Source: Apostichopus japonicus (Eukaryota; Echinodermata; Holothuroidea; Aspidochirotida; Stichopodidae). From it: DNA of 64,000 nucleotides. The notes beneath the pieces were generated by a model. That model had not been told where the DNA came from. It did no database searches and saw only the letters and a program-made list of their open reading frames with translations. The translations under genes were made by a program, and so were the position numbers. The stretch spans positions 10,749,611 to 10,813,610 of the forward strand of contig NC_092576.1 of the NCBI RefSeq assembly GCF_037975245.1, read 5' to 3'. Below are positions 46,801 through 59,300 of this stretch, in pieces (position 1 is the stretch's first letter; every line of letters starts with the position of its first letter).

Positions 46801-46883
<83 letters not shown>
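46782..46883. repeat. (TA)n microsatellite fused to the DED exon
   Basis: About 100 bases of TA with a few C/A interruptions. It corresponds to the tract at 9719-9869 but joins straight into the DED exon here. Confidence 0.97.
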
Positions 46884-46884
46884 G

Positions 46885-47085
46885 AGGATTTGGCTTTCCT
46901 ATGTGAAGATATAAGTCCTGCCAGGAGAGAGCTGATAACCAACGCTAGAGAATTATTCGCTGCTTTGCAAGGTCATGACCTGCTCAACGAACGAAAGGTT
47001 AACGTACTTATCGATTGGTTAGACGAGCTTCGGCTTTTGGAGGCTTCAAATCTGTTGAAGAATTACAGAAAGACGCATCTAACAG
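46885..47085 (+). pseudogene. 5'-truncated DED exon of copy 4
   Basis: Homology to the DED exon starts at the last base or two of codon 27 (LAFLCEDISPARREL...) immediately after the (TA)n tract. The acceptor, the ATG and the first 26 codons are gone. The remaining frame is intact to the donor ACAG|GTAGGC at 47086 and is in phase with exon 2. Upstream in frame there is only TA sequence with no ATG. Compared with copy 2, about 1.03 kb (9870-10901) is missing. Unless an upstream exon is used, a full DED cannot be made, so this half of the gene is probably dead. Confidence 0.85.
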
Positions 47086-48551
47086 GTAGGCTACTATACG
47101 TTTACAAACAAAAGCAAGCGTGTAGCAGGACGTCTTGATATAAATGAGATTTCAAACCAAATTTACCCCCATTTTAAGTGTCAGGAAAGATCAGTTTAAT
47201 TAACGCCTGTGTTGATATTACTTTTAATTACGCCATACATGCCTTACCGTCTGTACGAATTCAAATGTTTAGTTTAGGCACAAAATACTTGTGACAATCG
47301 TTGTGAGGAGGAAGCCACCCCTGTCAGCAAATTTGATTTCTTTAATGGGACTTAGGTGCAAAATGGTGCTATAAATTCCATCATTTTAACTACATTTGTC
47401 TTAAGTTGACGAATTAGCATGCGTGAAATAAAATGTTAGCCATTTAAGAATATTGGGTTAGGGAAAATAAAGAGGCATGTGTTATCATGCCCCCCCCCTC
47501 TCCCGTGGCTACGGCCCTGTATATATTAAAGATATCAAACACTTACAAATACTTCATAGTACGTGTGGGTATATACGCTGGTATCCCATAGCTATATATA
47601 TTGACCAAAAGAGAGATGTGTTTTGTATTAGACAACAATCAAGTTTCATACGACGCGCGGAACTTTAGCGGAAGGGTCAAATACGAATCAAAGTAACATG
47701 GTAAGAGATATCTTACTTATGTAGCATATACAACCTACATAGTACCGACACCGCAATATGAAATACTTAAAACTTAAGAAGTTAAAGGCTTAGTTTAGTA
47801 AGCGATTTATTAATCACGAAATCGTTAATCTAGTTTCCTGAAGTCGGAATATCATAGCATCACCTGGTCGCATTTCATTACATACTTAACGTATAAAAAG
47901 GAAAGGTGTATTGGGGAGGTGCAAGGAGAGGGGGGGGGCAGGTTATGCACTGCCTCTGATCATTTTAATGTATCGTTCACGCATCTCTGCCTCCTATATG
48001 TTGCAATATAATGCAGGAAATTTATAGTCAACACATGTTAGAAAATGAGAGTAAACATTGTTAGAAAGTAGAAACGTTGTCAACAGTATCAGCGTAATGT
48101 TGTGTGAGGTGTGTGGGGGGGGGGGGGTAGAAGAATGGGTGACTTACAGTTATCTTCCAGGGTAAAAATGCATTAAAATTTCTGAATACAAATAAAGACC
48201 AGTGATATATTACGGTACATTCATTAACACAAATTTAAATTATAACACAAATAACGGGGGAGCCTTGAACACGACTAACCTTCCACACGGTACTGAGGGA
48301 ATACTTGATAGAGGTCATCGTTATCTTTCACTTTCTTGGGAAACTTCCTCTTCTTTGAATAACCAGCCCCCCCCCCCCCTCCATCCCGCCCATCCCACTT
48401 GAAATGACTAGGACCAATGTCCCAATTCGTCAACGAAATTATTCTTCTCTTTTTTTTTATTTGGCTCTTAAACTTTCAAGTCGCAGTAAATAAACACTTA
48501 CAAAATCTAAACAAATACATCAATTAAACTATTTGTCTCATTTTTGTTCAG
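47086..48551 (+). other. coding intron of copy 4
   Basis: A 1466-bp GT-AG intron, paralogous to 11103-13285 with deletions. It contains G runs (47928-47938, 48115-48127) and a C run (48367-48380). No gene. Confidence 0.7.
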
Positions 48552-50023
48552 GCTACGTCAAGGCACAGGAGACATGTTTCATCCATGAAGAACTACCATT
48601 GAAGTATTTTTGTGTGTTATGTGACTCAAAAATCTGTCCAGACTGTGCCTTTACGTCACATAATCGGGATGCTGGTTGTGACGTCATTAGCCTCGACAAA
48701 ATTTCCAATGAAATGAGTCAGCGCCGTGAAACGCTTATGAACGAACTAGAAACGTTGAAAACAGGGATCGCCTCGACAGCGCAGCTTAGGAAAGAAAAGA
48801 AAGAGAACTTGGCGCGTAGTAATGAAAAATCTCGTAATGAAGTTCAAAAGGATTACTTTACACTGATCGAAAAAGTTGAAAGTAACAAGCGATTACAAAC
48901 AGAATTATTAGTTGGAAAGGAATTAGCTGACATAAAGCAGATCTTTGAAGAGGAAAGGGAATCGCAGATTTTAGAAAACGAACTCGCAATAATAACTAAA
49001 TGTCACAAATTTTCACACGAGAATGCTCTTGATGAACTCCAAACGATAAGCAAGAGCACGAAGAAAACGGCTGAAATTAAAGTTAAATTAGAGAAACAGA
49101 AGGAGATGCTGAATAAAAGGTCTGTTGATCTCTTGTACAGGAAGATACCCAATGATGGAGCATTCTGTAGCATTACAGTCAGTATGATGATCGGAAGTGT
49201 AATCTTGCGTGCTGATCAGTTATTACATACATTTGATGAACGACAAACGAGTGGCGGCGTTCTTCTTGTTTGTATTGATCCTAAAATTTCCAGTAAGGAA
49301 TTCTGGAGACATCTGGAGAAGATTGATAATCAAGATGATCCTGTAGTTATGTCGAATATAAATATGTATAATGATGACGGTAAACACACATTATTTGCTG
49401 TAGGTAATACTGTCTTCATTGTACATCCTCACTGGACAGGTTCTTTGTATGATTATGTAACATCAGTCTCATCCTTGGTGATTGATGAGGTACCTGAAGG
49501 TTCCTGGATTACCAGTATTGCTACACATTATCCAAACGATGATCCTAACGATGAGTTTATCATCTCTACCAGCAGTGACCACTCTATTCGAGAGTACAAT
49601 GTCTCCGGATCTGCTCTTAGAGTAATAGATACACGAGACTGTGTACGCTCTAATGCTATATCCAGAGTTGCTTACTGTGGTAATTTATTTGCTATCATTG
49701 GTCGAAGTCTTGATGACGTCATACTGATAGATGCTGATGGTACAGTCAAGCATTATGGTACTTTAAAGCTTCCGTTAGCTATGTCTGGTATGTTACCGAT
49801 CAATATCATCTGGACTGCTGCTGATTGGCTGGTATTGTGCATCGGTGAGGGAGTAGAGAAAGAGTGGAAGATTGTAAACTATAAGAAGACTGGAGAGTTT
49901 GTCAAAGTGTGTGATGAAGGAACATCATCTAATGATATGGATGTTCCTGTAAGTGTCGCTCGATTTATCGACACTGGATATGTTACTCTTGCTAATGCTA
50001 TAGTACGTACATTTCAGCACTGA
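48552..50023 (+). CDS. B-box/coiled-coil/propeller exon of DED/B-box TRIM-like protein, copy 4
   Basis: 1472 bases, intact, acceptor TTTGTTCAG before 48552. It starts GYVKAQETC where copies 2 and 3 have GHVKAQENC. The B-box ligands are all kept (CFIH, CVLC, CPDC, H, C), as are the coiled coil and propeller-like domain. Variable blocks again differ from the paralogues: NDDGKHT before LFAVG, HYPNDDPNDEF, KHYGTLKLPLA and ARFIDTG. Because the partner DED exon has lost its start, translation could begin only at an unknown upstream exon or at an internal Met after the B-box. The intact frame suggests recent damage or a different first exon. Confidence 0.82.
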
Positions 50024-52344
50024 AATCTGATCTCGGTTACAGAAGACGTCTAAGGTTAAAACCAGTTAAAACAATTTAGTTCGATTATAGCACATAGTTT
50101 TGAGATAAACATTCATCAAAATTGGAATAACGTTTATTATGAAAGATACTGGTTACGTCACCATATTCTAACGGTAGAAATCTCCATATTTGCTGTGCGT
50201 GATATACCTACGTCATTTCCGCTCAGCGACTCTCCCTATAACACCTCTTCCGTTTAAAACATCAATGAGTTGTGTGTAAATTGTTATTCATTTCAGTTGA
50301 CTAAAGTTTTATAAAGCGTTTATTTTACTTAATGTGCTTATACCAATTCATTCATGCGACAAATAAAAAACGCAACATAATTTGAATCGAAACATTCCAC
50401 CCCCAACCCCTCCCCCCCCCCGTACTCTATACCCCATTCTCGCATTCCGTATCACCGTTGACGAAGATCACCATTTCAAATAAAGTCAAAATTAAACACA
50501 AGTTATTGTTATCCATGTTACATTCTCCACGAACTTGTAAACATAAATTCCTGCAGGCTTGAGCTCATGTGTTTCTTCACAAAGATGTTAAAACAACTTT
50601 AAAGGAAATTGACGGTCACATGAGGTTTGAATTCTTAGCGCCGCATGTCTGTGTTATTTTTTAAATGTATAGTATTTAAAATAAGAAATGATAACATTTC
50701 TTCTTTCGTCTTAACCTACAATTAAACGGGTCTCATCATGTTCGCACACAGTTGTACATTAATCAAATAAAAATAACCCGAAGACTTGCCTGATTGATTT
50801 TATATATATTTTTTGTTTCCTTTTGAGCATTTGGCCGTAGGTCAGTACCGAATTAAATTCAATGCTATTAGGATATGCTTTAACAAAAAAATCCCTATAT
50901 ATTTGGTTTTCTTTGTTTTGTTATTAATTTAAGGTATAATTATATCTACTGTCCATTAGCCAATAATAGTGAGACATGCATATAACTAATAATAGCTGAA
51001 AGTATGCCGACAAAATGACCTTTTAATTTTCCATTCTGACAACCGTCATGGTCCAATGTACCTCTCTGACACTATATGAGGTCATATTGTACTCCAAATA
51101 TTGCCTATACTGTAAAACTAATATATTGAAGCAGAATAGATTTTTTTCTGTCTTGCGTTCTCCAAATTTAACTTTATTCTATGAATAATGCAACTTTTCT
51201 GGATTCGTGAATGAAAACCACATCCTCATAGCATTTCTTATTCACAAAATGTTTTAACAATTTTCCTTTTCTTTAAACCAAACTTACATTATGAAATTGT
51301 TTGGATTCCTTTTTACCTTTTCCCCGTTTATTTCTTCTCTCATATTTACTTTTTCTTGTTCCTGTAATTAGTATTGTGTATGGTAACATCATCTGTACTG
51401 TATCCACCAAGCATGTGTGTTCGGATATAATTCATCCATTTGTTCTTTTCTTTTCATTTTCGTCTGTCATGACATGCCCTTTACTATACTTGATACTTAA
51501 AATAAAACAGTTTATTTTGAAAAGCAATTCTTTTTAATGTGAGGTATTTGAAATCAAATAATTTTTATCAATATTTCTAAAGTAGAAGGCGAAAACTATT
51601 TTCTAGTCGTATTATCTATCACAAATTTTGATAAAAGTGTAATTAAAAAGTTCAGTAATCTGGGAACCGCAAAATGAGTTTAGAAAGTCTATGTTTTTAT
51701 TTGTTATTTATTTTGTTTATTGGATAATTATCCTTTTGAAAAAATAACTGAATTGAATTAATAGAGTACTGAACAATCAGGCTAGGTGGATTAGCTAAGA
51801 TTACCGGCTGACAGACTCGAGAACTGTTCGTCCCTTTCAACTTGGCCGATTTCCAGTGGTATTGAAAAAGTTGCTAGTTTCATCAAGAAGCATCAATTTG
51901 CCCCCGCTTGTCTCAATTCGGTCAAGGACCGCCGGGTTACATCAATAAACCGGTAGTATTTTATGCCGCCCTGGTTACAGTTAGTAACAACCAACGAGTA
52001 TACAAACAATACGAATGCATCACATTTCATAACGAAGCAAAAGAAAATAAATTTTGAAGATGAAACTTTTTGAGGAGATCTGTCTTAACGATATCACAGA
52101 TCTGAGATCACATTTGATCAAATTCCTGTAATTTAATGTAGAAAAAAATTATTTCACAGTACTATCATGATCATGACATTTCCAGCATTGTATATAGAAA
52201 TAAAAGAGAGCTTAACATTTTATTAAATTGTGTTTTTTCCCCCTAAAACCGAGTGCACCACTACGATCTTATGTTTAGGGCAAAAACGTTTGGTCCCAGT
52301 ATATGTCATTAAAAGTACCCTTCAATGATTGAAAATTGTGATAT
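50024..52344 (+). other. 3'UTR and duplicated flank of copy 4
   Basis: The conserved AATAAA is at 50362-50367. The stretch is collinear with 801-3100 without the gypsy (empty site near 50945) or hAT (empty site near 51790) insertions. No conserved coding frame. Confidence 0.65.
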
Positions 52345-52620
52345 CTTTGACAAAGCTTTAAACTGAGATATGTTCTCATTGTTTATAGTAAATATTTCTT
52401 AATTTTTCCTATTGTTTGTTCAAAATATTCATTTTTGTGGAAGGGGGAGCTATGGAATGGCACCCTCTGACCGGTACCCAAAGTGGACCACCCTCCCGCA
52501 CCCACTTAGTACAGCACTGCACAGCTGTCAGGTCCAAGCTGTCAGGTGTTATAACCACTGTCATTGGTCATGTCAATGTCACAATTTGGCCATTTTGAAT
52601 ATCAGATACAGTTTTCCCTC
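52345..52620 (+). repeat. dispersed repeat, pair of 56080-56330
   Basis: GACAAAGCTTTAAACTGA, TTCTTAATTTTTCCTATTGT, GTTCAAAATATTCAT and the following GG-rich, C-rich and GACCA blocks are matched in order at 56080-56330. Diverged direct copies about 3.73 kb apart; no gene. Confidence 0.65.
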
Positions 52621-52777
52621 CACATGAGTATTTGTTTTCTAAATTAATCTAAACATACTTCATAGAATAAATTGCATTTTTTTTGCCTTACCAATTCATT
52701 AAACACTGAATGCAGATCATGCACTCGGATTGGATCCAGTGGCGGTTCTCCTTCTTTTCGTCCTCAAGTCATCTTTA

Positions 52778-53353
52778 AAGGATTAGTTAAGGTGTCATAT
52801 ACATGTTTATCTTATATGAAAGAAGACAATAAAAGAAACACAATGATGAAGAAACTGTTCAAATATCTGATTCCGTTACGGAGATATTCAAATTTAAAGT
52901 TCTATCTGATTGTGTAGAAACTGCTGAAATCAGACTAGCTGTGATGTCACATCCTCACATTTCTGAAAAGTCTTTGTTATTTTATTAAAATGTTTTGTGA
53001 GATTTTATGACTTACAAACAAAAGATATGTCATGTGGATCTCATATTTGTCAAGGGAAGTATCAGAGATTAAACATCTGAAGGATTTTTTATTATATTTT
53101 TTTTAGATTTGTGAAAAAAATATAATTAATTTTTATTGAAATATATTCACATATGTTAAGAAAGTGAGGATGTGACATCACACCCTCACAGTTAGTCTTT
53201 CTACACCAGTCATTTTCAAAGAAATGTTTATATCTTCAGAGCGTGATATCTCCTAAACAGAGTGTGCTATCATGGTAGTTTCTTCACTGTTCTGTTTGCC
53301 TTTTTGAGCTCTTTCATACAAGAAAGACATGTCAGACACCTGAACCAATCCTC
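52778..53353. mobile_element. foldback/MITE element with about 185-bp inverted arms
   Basis: The left arm 52778-52958 and right arm 53164-53353 are imperfect reverse complements. They run from outer ends AAGGATTAG/GAGGATTGG to inner ends GTGATGTCACATCCTCAC on both sides. The 205-bp centre is AT-rich. A TA dinucleotide flanks each end (52776-52777, 53354-53355), compatible with a TA target duplication. No transposase; a superfamily cannot be assigned with confidence. Confidence 0.7.
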
Positions 53354-53355
53354 TA

Positions 53356-55679
53356 ACCCCTATATCCTCCCTTGGTCGATATCGACCAAAATAATCATTG
53401 AATTTAAAAAACAATAGTACTCAGCCACCTTACATCCTACAACATTCATTAAGGTATTGAAATGTAGCTAAGACCATACGTTTGTGTATAAAACAAATAA
53501 AAAGGGGGGTAACTGTGGAATATTTTTAGTGGGTGGGGCTCAAAGGTCAAAGGTCAACCTGAAAATGACGTAATTTGGCTAAAAATCGATGTTCGCTTCA
53601 TAAAAATCGTGACAGAAAATAAGAGTTGATCAACCCCCCCCCCCCCCCATTATATTTGGTATAAACCCTTACATGTTTGAACATATTCTGAGCATTTCAG
53701 GAATATATCTATAGAGAGTTCTGAGAAAAATGCAAATGTCCTTGAAATTTCCTGTAATTTGACACCATAATCGTCCAAATCCGTTCATTTTTGAGAAAAA
53801 TCTCATTCCCGAACGCTTCAACCTACGTACGTGTTTTTTTTTTTCTTATTTGAGATATTTAGGCCACTGCAACATTTGTAATTGATAGTTATGGCATAGC
53901 GCCCTCGCATTCCTTTGTAAGTCGATGGCAACGGCGGTTCTAGCGCAATATTGTTTCATTGAATGTTTAGTGTACAGTCTCAAGGTGGCATATTCCTATT
54001 AGAGTCTATATCAATCCGCTCGATTGTTCTCCCTCAGGAAAAGTGCCAAAAAGCAGCAGGAGAACATCTTTTGTGACCTGCTATCAATCATAATCTAGTT
54101 TTTTGTGGCTTTCATGTTGAAGAGCGTGAATGGAAGTACATGTGGTGAAACAATTGGGTCAATTGAGGCAATTTTAGACCCCTTTAGGCTTCCCAGGAGC
54201 AGCGTAGGAAATTTGTTTACCACTGAGTGAAGAGGTTTGTTTACAAGTGACGAAAACTTCCGGCTCGGATAGCAAAAAATGTTCATGGTCATGGTACGGA
54301 AAATTGATGGTGCCATGAAAGGCCAACGTGTCAGCTATCCGGTGATGGGTAGCGTTAAGATGGTGAAAACTTCTATCTAGACTTAGAGACCACATTACTT
54401 TTGTGATTTAGTGTGTAAGTCAATGGGGCTTTTAATGGGCGTATGCTACCTCAATGGACTGTTTCGTACGGGTACACTTTCAAATAGGCCGTGGCCCAAA
54501 TTTACGGCCCAATAGGCCCTAAAGATGTGGGACGATTGGTCAGATACCATGATGAGGTCCAGGACCTTCTGGTCGAACCAGTTTATCAAGGTTCGGTCCT
54601 TTTGAGGACCCAGAAATCGTAAGTCAATAGCGTTGTTTACAAAAAAAGGCTAGGCTAGGCCTAACGTTATGCCAACGTTAGGCTGTAATTTTCGAAAGTA
54701 AACAAAGTAAACAACTTTTGTACTAATTGAAATCAGTCATAACTCTGTCAATCCTCAACAGATTTTAGAAAATAAAGTATCATCTGAAAGAGCAACCCCA
54801 GAATAACCTTTATCATACAATTTGAAGTCAATTTTGAAGTCATTAGTGATTTTATTGTATTTTGGTGTTTTCCAATTAAAACAAAAGTACATCCTAATTT
54901 GCATATTATAATTTGCATATAATTTGCAATTTTTATAAAATTATCAATTCCAAATTTTGTTCTCTATTGATCTAAATCAACTTCCTAATAGAGAAGTTGT
55001 CCCTAACCTTTATAAGCCAGCCCTAACAAGCCCAGCCCTAACATCGACATGTCCACTCTCTTTCCTAAATCAAAGAACCACATTTTATAAACTATATTTG
55101 TAATGATATCCACATTCCTAACACAAGTAACCTCTTCTACCCAAAATCATTTGTTATGATTGAAATGTCAGTTCTTTGAGGAATCCTTCTTTCACTTGCA
55201 AATCCAAATTTTAAAATTGGCAATGCCTGAAGATGATGGTCTGGTCTATAGATATAGCAATTTGAAACGCAGTTTCCAATCACTATCATTGATTGATCCT
55301 TAATGAAAACTGTATTAGGTGACATAAGGGAACACAGCTATTGTATGGGATTTTCATGATATTCCTGTATTACTGATTGTTCAGGATGCACGTTACAAGA
55401 CACGAAAAGAGATATCACAAGGTGGAGACTTATGCAGTTTGGATGAAGTATGGGATCAGTAGTGCAACTGGGAGAAAAATCAGAGAAAATGTTAGAATTA
55501 AGTGAAGATCTCTTCAGGATAGGTAATGTAAGATCCAAACTTGGTAGATTATTGCAATTACTTTAAAAGTTATAACAAACCCAAGTGTTATGACTGTACA
55601 GAGTGCACCCCTGGTGCTTTGAATCTGGCAATGTATACACAGAATAACTACTCTTTATAGGAAGCCGTGAATAAGAAAT
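53356..55679. other. no recognisable gene
   Basis: AT-rich sequence with a C run (53633-53648). A perfect direct repeat AGGTCA-A-AGGTCA lies at 53544-53556 (nuclear-receptor DR1 type, possibly by chance), and a short palindrome CCTAACGTT...AACGTTAGG lies near 54660-54680. Minus-strand frames at 54095-54395 and 55137-55538 show no recognisable domain. Confidence 0.45.
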
Positions 55680-55862
55680 GAATGTGTAGCAAGTGGTATG
55701 ATAGAAATAAAGTAAATAAATAAATAAAGAACAACACACCAGAAAAATTCCACTTCAGGACCGGTTTCGTCTTTGTGGGACTCATTAGGCGAAAGTAGGA
55801 ATCGAACCCCGGATCTTGTGTCACAGACCGAAGTCCGTACCACTCGACCACAGTGATTCACT
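55680..55862 (-). repeat. tRNA-derived SINE
   Basis: On the minus strand a tRNA-like head with A box TGGTCGAGTGGTA (55838-55850) and B box GGTTCGATTCC (55798-55808). It is followed by a body (GAGTCCCACAAAGACG) and an ATTT-rich tail. It stands next to a (TA)n tract, like the SINE at 3928. Confidence 0.6.
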
Positions 55863-55891
55863 GGTGTGTGAATGGGTATAAATTATATAAG

Positions 55892-56076
<185 letters not shown>

Positions 56077-56307
56077 GCAAAGCTTTGAACTGATTATATG
56101 TTTAGGAATTCTCAAACTTGAGTGAATGTTTCTTAACTTTTCCTATTGTGTGTTCAAAACATTCATATTGGGGGAGAGGGTATGGCACGGTACCCCCTTC
56201 TCCCCTCTCACTGGTATCCTGGAAGGACCATCCTCGAGTACACCATTGAGACATGGTTAGTTGAACAGGTTAAATCAGTAGCCAGGTTTGTCAATATCAT
56301 GTTAGTT

Positions 56308-59300
56308 CGTATACTAGGCCATCAGCTGAAGCTCAAAATGTGGCTGTAAAATCAGTTTCGTTCCAGCAACCCCGGGTCTAGACTTTTAATGCATTTTTGG
56401 GTAGTTTAATACATCACAAACATTATATCAAAAGTTCTCCAAAAAATTTCCTGCAGTATTTTTGTAACGCACCCTTGAAATTGGATATGTTATGTAGACA
56501 TTACGTGCTACGATGCTATGTATTAGGAACACATGTGCTAACGTTAGATTTGGTACAGTGGTGCATACATACCACTCTTTTCTTATATGTTTAATTACGA
56601 CTGATATATTTTTTTGTATAATAGTTGGGTCAGGGTTACAAGAATGGTGGAAGAGGATTCTGGTCTAAGGGTCAGTGAGGGTTGTTTTCAGGCATCACAA
56701 GTTGTGCCCTCCCCCCCCCCCTCCATTTTCGCCAAAATGGTAAAAAATCACATTTTCAACTTTGAAATATGAAATACAATTTTTGCACATTATAACTTAA
56801 GGGTTTTAATTATAAAAATGTACCACTTTTAATAAACTCGGATATAATGCTTTGTAATAAATCAAATATTTTTAGATTTTCCCCCTATGTTATGCATTTC
56901 GTCTGTGCATGTATGCGTAAATATACACATATAATGAAAAGTTCCTCTCCATAATTGTTACACTCCCCATGCAAACTGTTTTACACATGTGACCCCCTCC
57001 CCCTCTACTTTACATGTAGCTGAAACCCTAGTTACAATGAGATGTGCCAATGCCCCAAGACCAGTGAGTTATTTCTTTTGTATAAATCAATATATAAGTT
57101 GGCACACTAAGACATCATGGCATATCGTAGATGTGAAATAAAGTTAGTCGGTATATATCCGTTACCTTAGTACTCTTTCTACAGTCTTCTGCAAAACTAG
57201 GTACTTTCTCCATGTTACAGAAACGACATGTTTATAATTCGTATTCCTGCAAAAAGTGTTTCCAAGGGAGTTAACGTATAAAAGAAAAGATCGACAAGGT
57301 TTCGAATGGTATTTTGAATAATAATAGTTCTATATTCTACAAATAATATGAATAATAAAGGTGAATGGTACAAATAAGTGAATAACGAAGACAGTTAACT
57401 TAAGCCCCAGATAGAAAGAAATAATGTATCTATTAAGACTGGGTCGATACACTCAATGGTGTAGTAGAGCTGGGCCTTTGCGATGATTCAAGATACAGGT
57501 TCTTCATCAAAAGGTGCGGCGAGGAATTAATAAGTGATTAAAAGTTCATCCAAGGACAGTTGTACTAGTTATAACAGGATCCACTTCAATTCACTGCATG
57601 GAAGTCAGACATGGTATGGAAATGGGAAAGTCATGTTCCGTAGTAGAGGTGAAGATAATTAGATGAAATAAAAGTCACTAAAGACTTGAATATCCTTCAG
57701 TCAAAACTTGAACAGATGCACAAAACGTGTTAACAATATGAACAAAACAGGTAACGAAATTTTACGGCAAAACAATAAAGAACCGTGATATTGGAACAGG
57801 GTCAGGGGCGATGGTTCCCCAACAACAGTATATAAACCTCTGACTGGTTTCAGGACGCGGTATTTGCGTCATCGTCTTCAGTAAATGTAGTTGTGAATAT
57901 GCAAGAGGTAAAGCATGCCCATAACACCCTCCTCCCCCCTCCCCCCTCCCCTCTCAGCAAAAAAAGTGTGATTTGAAGAAAATGTGGATATTTATCATAA
58001 GGTGTCTGGTAGGTAGGGTAATCTACATAAAACTACTAATAGCTAAAATGAATATATGAATAAGATCATGTTTTCTGGTTCCTTTAAACCCTGGGGAACA
58101 AAATAATGACAACATGACTTTGAAAAAGTTAACCCTCTTCACAAACTTCAAACTTGATTAAAATTTCAGACTAAGATATCAAGATTTAACACCATCACAG
58201 TTCATCCTCCAAATCATCTTCCCCTGCATCAACAATCTCAACATCTTCTTGGAAGTTGCTGCAATTTCTATATTTACATAGGTCTGTACACGGTAGTTGT
58301 GCATTCATTCAGGAACATCTTCTTTTAAGACATTTGCCGACTCTACAGCTACTGCTGACACACTGAAGCAAAACATCTGGGTCAGGTGGCTTCGTCATCC
58401 AAGTGATTATAAGGTCATCATTTTCAAGTTTCCATCCATGTCCCTCTGGTGAGAGTGCATCAATCCTTTGCTGCAATGCCCTACTGTGAATAGCAGCCGG
58501 GTTGGTGCAGTGCTTAACATGCTGGACCAGAGCATCTTTTGTTGGTGGTAAACTCTGCTCTGAGGAGGAGATGAACAGAACACCTTGTACCATGAAATTG
58601 GATATTTTTGAGTCTCACATTTTATGATGGGGTACCAATATAATCACAATTCAGCTAGAAATATGTTGCAAATTACTTTAATAATTTCAATGGAAAGATT
58701 AACCTGATATTGCATCTCAAAGCGTTTAGAGAATTTTTTAATTTTCCTTTGGGGAGGACCCCCATATTCCAAAAGTCCTAGATCCACCCCTGAACACTCA
58801 ATGAACCACACATTAAAGAGAGTACTTTACCTTTCAAGATCTGTATGTCTTCCTTGTCAAGAATTGTATCTAGTTTCTTCAACATAGAGAGTGGTACCTC
58901 ACTTCAATGGCAACACGGTCTTTTCCTCTAATATTCATAAAATCTGGGCTCATCTTTTTTCCGCTCTGCTGCTTGTCGAAGCAATACTTTAATAAAATGA
59001 AATAAAAAAAGCAAATTGTTTTGCATTTTCTGTTGATCAAAATGTAAGTTTAAACAAATAAGAACTAAGACAATTTTATTTATATACCATGTGATCTGCT
59101 CATCTTCTATGGACAAACAAAGACACATTCAAATTTTGCAAACCAGTGTCATGCAAAAAAGAATTAAAACAGGCTTTTTTTAACAGTACAGTACATTATC
59201 TCTTAATGTTATGGTTTAAATTATACAATGGTAGATTATATCTGTTACTAATCATAAAGGAGACAGATACTTGTTCATTTTGTTAAAGCTAGACAGGCTG

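Noticed and set aside
54095-54395. Two overlapping 73-aa minus-strand ORFs
   Set aside because: No domain, no splice context and no paralogue; chance frames are expected at this length.
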